A stretch of DNA of 8,317 bases from JBBQXV01 sp043785585 (GTDB lineage Bacteria; Myxococcota_A; Polyangia; Polyangiales; Polyangiaceae): assembly GCA_043785585.1 (NCBI GenBank), contig JAYVXB010000083.1, positions 1-8,317 on the forward strand, read 5' to 3'. Positions 6,330 through 8,317 of the stretch are shown here, in pieces (positions within the stretch are counted from its first letter, which is position 1; each line of letters opens with the position of its first letter). The position numbers and the translations under genes were made by a program. The notes under the pieces were generated by a model that was not told where the DNA came from, did no database searches, and was given only the letters and a program-made list of their open reading frames with translations.

Positions 6330-6362
6330 TCGACACATCCGTTGCGGTTACACGGGCGGCAG

Positions 6363-7472
6363 ATGCGAACAGCTCTCTCGATCGCGGCGTGCCTCGTCCT
6401 CGCCGGTTGCCCCGATCGCGAGGCGCCGAAAGAGACTCCGCGCCCCACGAGCAGCTCCGCCACGGGGTCGGCGACGACGCTCGCGATGGTTCCGTCCGCG
6501 AGCGTCGCGAAGGGGCCGAACGCACCGGCGCTCGAGCTCGCGCGGAAGGCGATCGCTTGCAAGTGGGAGGCGACGGCGCCTTCGCAGGATTGCGAGGACG
6601 CGAAGGCGTGGCGCGAGGCGCGCGACGTCTTCGAAGGCGGCCGTGCCGACGCGGTTCTCGTCGGGCTGCTCGAAGACTCCGACGATCGTGCGCGTCACCT
6701 CGGCGCGTGGAACCTCAACGTCTTCGGCGAACGGTACCGAACCGACAAAGCGCTCGCCGAGCGGATCGTGCTCGTCGCCGAGCGCGAGAAGAGCGAGCGC
6801 GTCGCGGCGCCGCTCGGCGCGGCGTTGTCGCGCATCGACGTCGAGCGAACGGAAATGTTCGACCGCGTCCGCGCGATCGCGATGAAGCACGCGCTGCTCG
6901 CGTTGCGCACGAGCCTTGCGGCGACGTTGGCGAAGAACAACCTCGCGTCGCTCCCGGCGTTCACGCTCACGCTCGATCTCGTGCGCGATTCGGAGAAGGA
7001 CGTGCGCGCGGCGGCGCTCGGATCGCTCTGGCAGTGCAGCAGTCGTCGCCCCGAAGAGACGTGCCGCGTCTGGCGCGAGAACATCGACCGCACCGACGAC
7101 GACGAGCTCGCGGCGCGCGCGAGCGACTACCTCACGTGGGCAGGCGCCTGCCAAGCGCACTTCGACGCGCTCCTCGATTCACAGGAGAAGCGCTTCAAGT
7201 CGGGTCGCACGAACGCGCCGGCGTTCGCGAAGGCGCTCGGCAACTTGTGCGAGGACGTGAAGGCGACCTCGACGCAGAAGGCCCGCGCGACCGACTTGCT
7301 GAAGCGGATGGTCGAGCAGAAGCTGACGCAGAAGTACGTTCGCTCGAGCGCGCTCGAGGCCGTCATGCGTTGCGATCCCGCTGGAGGAAAAGCGTTCGTT
7401 CAGAAGTTCAGCGAAGACGACGATCCGTTCGTCAAGGAGCGCGCGCACGATCTCCTCAAACCGAAGCGGTGA
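6363..7472 (+). CDS. Putative HEAT-repeat-like lipoprotein
   Basis: 369 residues, not recognised as a named protein. It begins with a lipoprotein signal (MRTALSIAACLVLAGC): the lipobox LAGC puts the lipid-bearing cysteine at residue 16, so the mature protein should be membrane-anchored outside the cytoplasm. A Ser/Thr/Pro/Ala-rich linker (about 20-50) follows. The rest is predicted helical with HEAT-like segments: about 92-122 (ADAVLVGLLEDSDDRARHLGAWNL), 207-225 (SEKDVRAAALGSLW), 246-270, 325-337 (VRSSALEAVMRC) and 348-366 (DDPFVKERAHDLL). The mature part has C66, C77, C225, C234, C263, C296 and C337; closely spaced C66/C77 and C225/C234 suggest periplasmic disulfides. The ATG at 6363 was chosen over the in-frame GTG at 6234 because it puts the signal peptide at the very N-terminus, though its ribosome-binding site is poor. 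It is divergent from the receiver gene, and the stop lies 9 bp from the end of the convergent sigma-54 activator. It may be a scaffold; no catalytic motif is visible. Confidence 0.85.
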   Translation: MRTALSIAACLVLAGCPDREAPKETPRPTSSSATGSATTLAMVPSASVAKGPNAPALELARKAIACKWEATAPSQDCEDAKAWREARDVFEGGRADAVLVGLLEDSDDRARHLGAWNLNVFGERYRTDKALAERIVLVAEREKSERVAAPLGAALSRIDVERTEMFDRVRAIAMKHALLALRTSLAATLAKNNLASLPAFTLTLDLVRDSEKDVRAAALGSLWQCSSRRPEETCRVWRENIDRTDDDELAARASDYLTWAGACQAHFDALLDSQEKRFKSGRTNAPAFAKALGNLCEDVKATSTQKARATDLLKRMVEQKLTQKYVRSSALEAVMRCDPAGGKAFVQKFSEDDDPFVKERAHDLLKPKR

Positions 7473-7481
7473 GACCGGCGA

Positions 7482-8317
7482 CTACTTTCCGTCGAATGTG
7501 ATGCCGAGCCGCGTCATCTTTCGCCACAGCGTCGTCGGCGAAATCCCGAGCACCTCGGCCGCTCGTTCGCGGCTGCCGTCGCTCTCGTGGAGCGCGGTCT
7601 CGATCGCCTGACGCTCCGCGGAGTCGACGACGTCCGACAGCGATTTCCCTGCGCCACCGCTGGCCCCCGCGGCGGGCACCGATGCCGGCGGCGGCAGGAG
7701 ATCGTCGGCGGTGATCACGCCGTTCTGAACGAGCGCCACCGCTTGCTCGATCATGTGCTCGAGCTCGCGGATGTTGCCCGGAAAATCGTACGTCTGGAGC
7801 GCGTCGAACACGTTGTCGTGGATGCGCGCGCGCGCGGTCATCTTGCGATTGTACTTGTCGAGAAAGTGACCCACGAGCTCGGGGATGTCTTCGCGCCGCT
7901 CGCGCAGCGGCGGGAGCTGGAAGCGCGCGACGTTCAGGCGGTAGTAGAGGTCCTGTCGAAAGCGTTTCTCGGCGACGGCGTTGAGCAAATCCTGATTCGT
8001 CGCCGCGACGATCCGGACGTTCACCCGGATGGGCTTGTTCTCGCCGACGCGACGCACTTCGTTCTCTTGAATCGCCCGAAGCAGCTTTGCCTGAAACGTG
8101 ATCGGCGTCTCGGCGATCTCATCGAAAAAGAAGGTCCCACCGTCGGCCTCCTCGAAGAGCCCTTTGCGCGCGCTGACGGCGCCCGTGAACGATCCGCGCG
8201 CGTGACCGAAGAGCTCGCTCTCGAGGAGCGTCTCGGTGATCGCGGCGCAGTTGACGGGCACGTACGGGCGATCGGCGCGCTTCGAGTTCGCGTGAATCGC
8301 TTTGGCGACGAGCTCTT
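7482..8317 (-). CDS. Sigma-54-dependent transcriptional activator (AAA+ and Fis-type HTH), 5' part cut by window edge
   Basis: 277 C-terminal residues are visible; the gene runs past the right edge. The first visible residues (ELVAKAIHANSKRADRPYVPVNCAAI) directly follow the Walker A GTGK, so the N-terminal sensory domain and Walker A are outside. Visible motifs: the sigma-54-contacting loop as GSFTGA (8178-8195), a known variant of GAFTGA; Walker B GGTFFFDEIAE (near 8115-8140); sensor I VRIVAATNQDL; arginine-finger region FRQDLYYRLNV; LPPLRERREDIPEL; sensor II PGNIRELEH; a Gly/Ala linker; and a Fis-type helix-turn-helix (ERAAEVLGISPTTLWRKMTRLGI) at the end. It should bind upstream elements and drive ATP-dependent opening of sigma-54 promoters. 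Its class (receiver-, FHA- or PAS-linked) cannot be known from this window. It is convergent with the lipoprotein gene. Confidence 0.97.
   Translation of the reverse strand, partial: ELVAKAIHANSKRADRPYVPVNCAAITETLLESELFGHARGSFTGAVSARKGLFEEADGGTFFFDEIAETPITFQAKLLRAIQENEVRRVGENKPIRVNVRIVAATNQDLLNAVAEKRFRQDLYYRLNVARFQLPPLRERREDIPELVGHFLDKYNRKMTARARIHDNVFDALQTYDFPGNIRELEHMIEQAVALVQNGVITADDLLPPPASVPAAGASGGAGKSLSDVVDSAERQAIETALHESDGSRERAAEVLGISPTTLWRKMTRLGITFDGK

Larger units (their letters stand above)
6095..6362. other. Divergent intergenic control region (268 bp)
   Basis: This region separates the receiver gene (minus) from the lipoprotein gene (plus) and should hold both promoters. It is visibly less GC-rich than the genes. 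It contains two perfect inverted repeats, listed separately. No convincing -35/-10 pair was found. On the minus strand, TTGGAA followed 17-18 nt later by AGATTAA is a weak candidate just upstream of the receiver Shine-Dalgarno. On the plus strand, TTGACG at 6229-6234 has no good -10 partner. No RNA gene or convincing small ORF was seen. Confidence 0.6.

Noticed and set aside
6024..6338. 104-residue minus-strand ORF across the receiver start and the divergent region
   Set aside because: It overlaps the well-supported receiver gene in another frame, and its composition (Arg- and Cys-rich, no motif) looks like chance.
6234..6362. In-frame GTG start at 6234 giving a 412-residue form of the lipoprotein
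   Set aside because: It would put 43 residues of unremarkable sequence in front of a clear lipoprotein signal peptide; the ATG at 6363 gives a normal N-terminus.

Overview
This is a very GC-rich, gene-dense window whose codon third positions are almost all G or C. Its protein content points to a myxobacterium (Myxococcota, formerly Deltaproteobacteria), possibly of the Polyangia group. The main clues are an AgmX/GltJ-like zinc-ribbon/GYF/TonB-C protein, receiver-domain fusions, a HEAT-like lipoprotein and a sigma-54 activator. The taxon is inferred from gene style, not from a marker gene.

Layout. Five genes run head to tail on the minus strand (6094 down to 1) with gaps of 66 bp or less, and look like one operon. 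In transcription order they are: a stand-alone CheY-like receiver (6094-5669); queA (5602-4490); tgt (4493-3312), overlapping queA by 4 bp; a three-part protein with a GspE/MshE N-terminal-like domain, a receiver and three TPRs (3252-1747); and a single-pass membrane protein with zinc ribbon, GYF domain, TM segment and TonB-C-like tail (1700 to the left edge, cut). A 268-bp divergent region (6095-6362) with two perfect inverted repeats separates this run from a plus-strand HEAT-like lipoprotein (6363-7472). That gene converges, 9 bp apart, on a minus-strand sigma-54 activator (7482 to the right edge, cut just inside its Walker A motif).

How the genes work together. QueA and Tgt are consecutive steps of queuosine tRNA modification: Tgt puts preQ1 into the anticodon wobble position and QueA converts it to epoxyqueuosine. 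Here the pair lies between signalling genes, and the yajC-secDF genes often found next to tgt are absent. The two receivers have complete phosphorylation sites but no kinase in the window. The TPR, GYF and TonB-C parts are protein-interaction modules, so the downstream half of the run looks like a small signalling or envelope-assembly module. That functional link is inferred.

Most novel content: the GspE_N-REC-TPR fusion beside the zinc-ribbon/GYF/TonB-C protein, the inverted repeats in the divergent control region, and the HEAT-like lipoprotein with closely spaced cysteines. No RNA genes, CRISPR arrays, insertion sequences or clear rho-independent terminators were seen.
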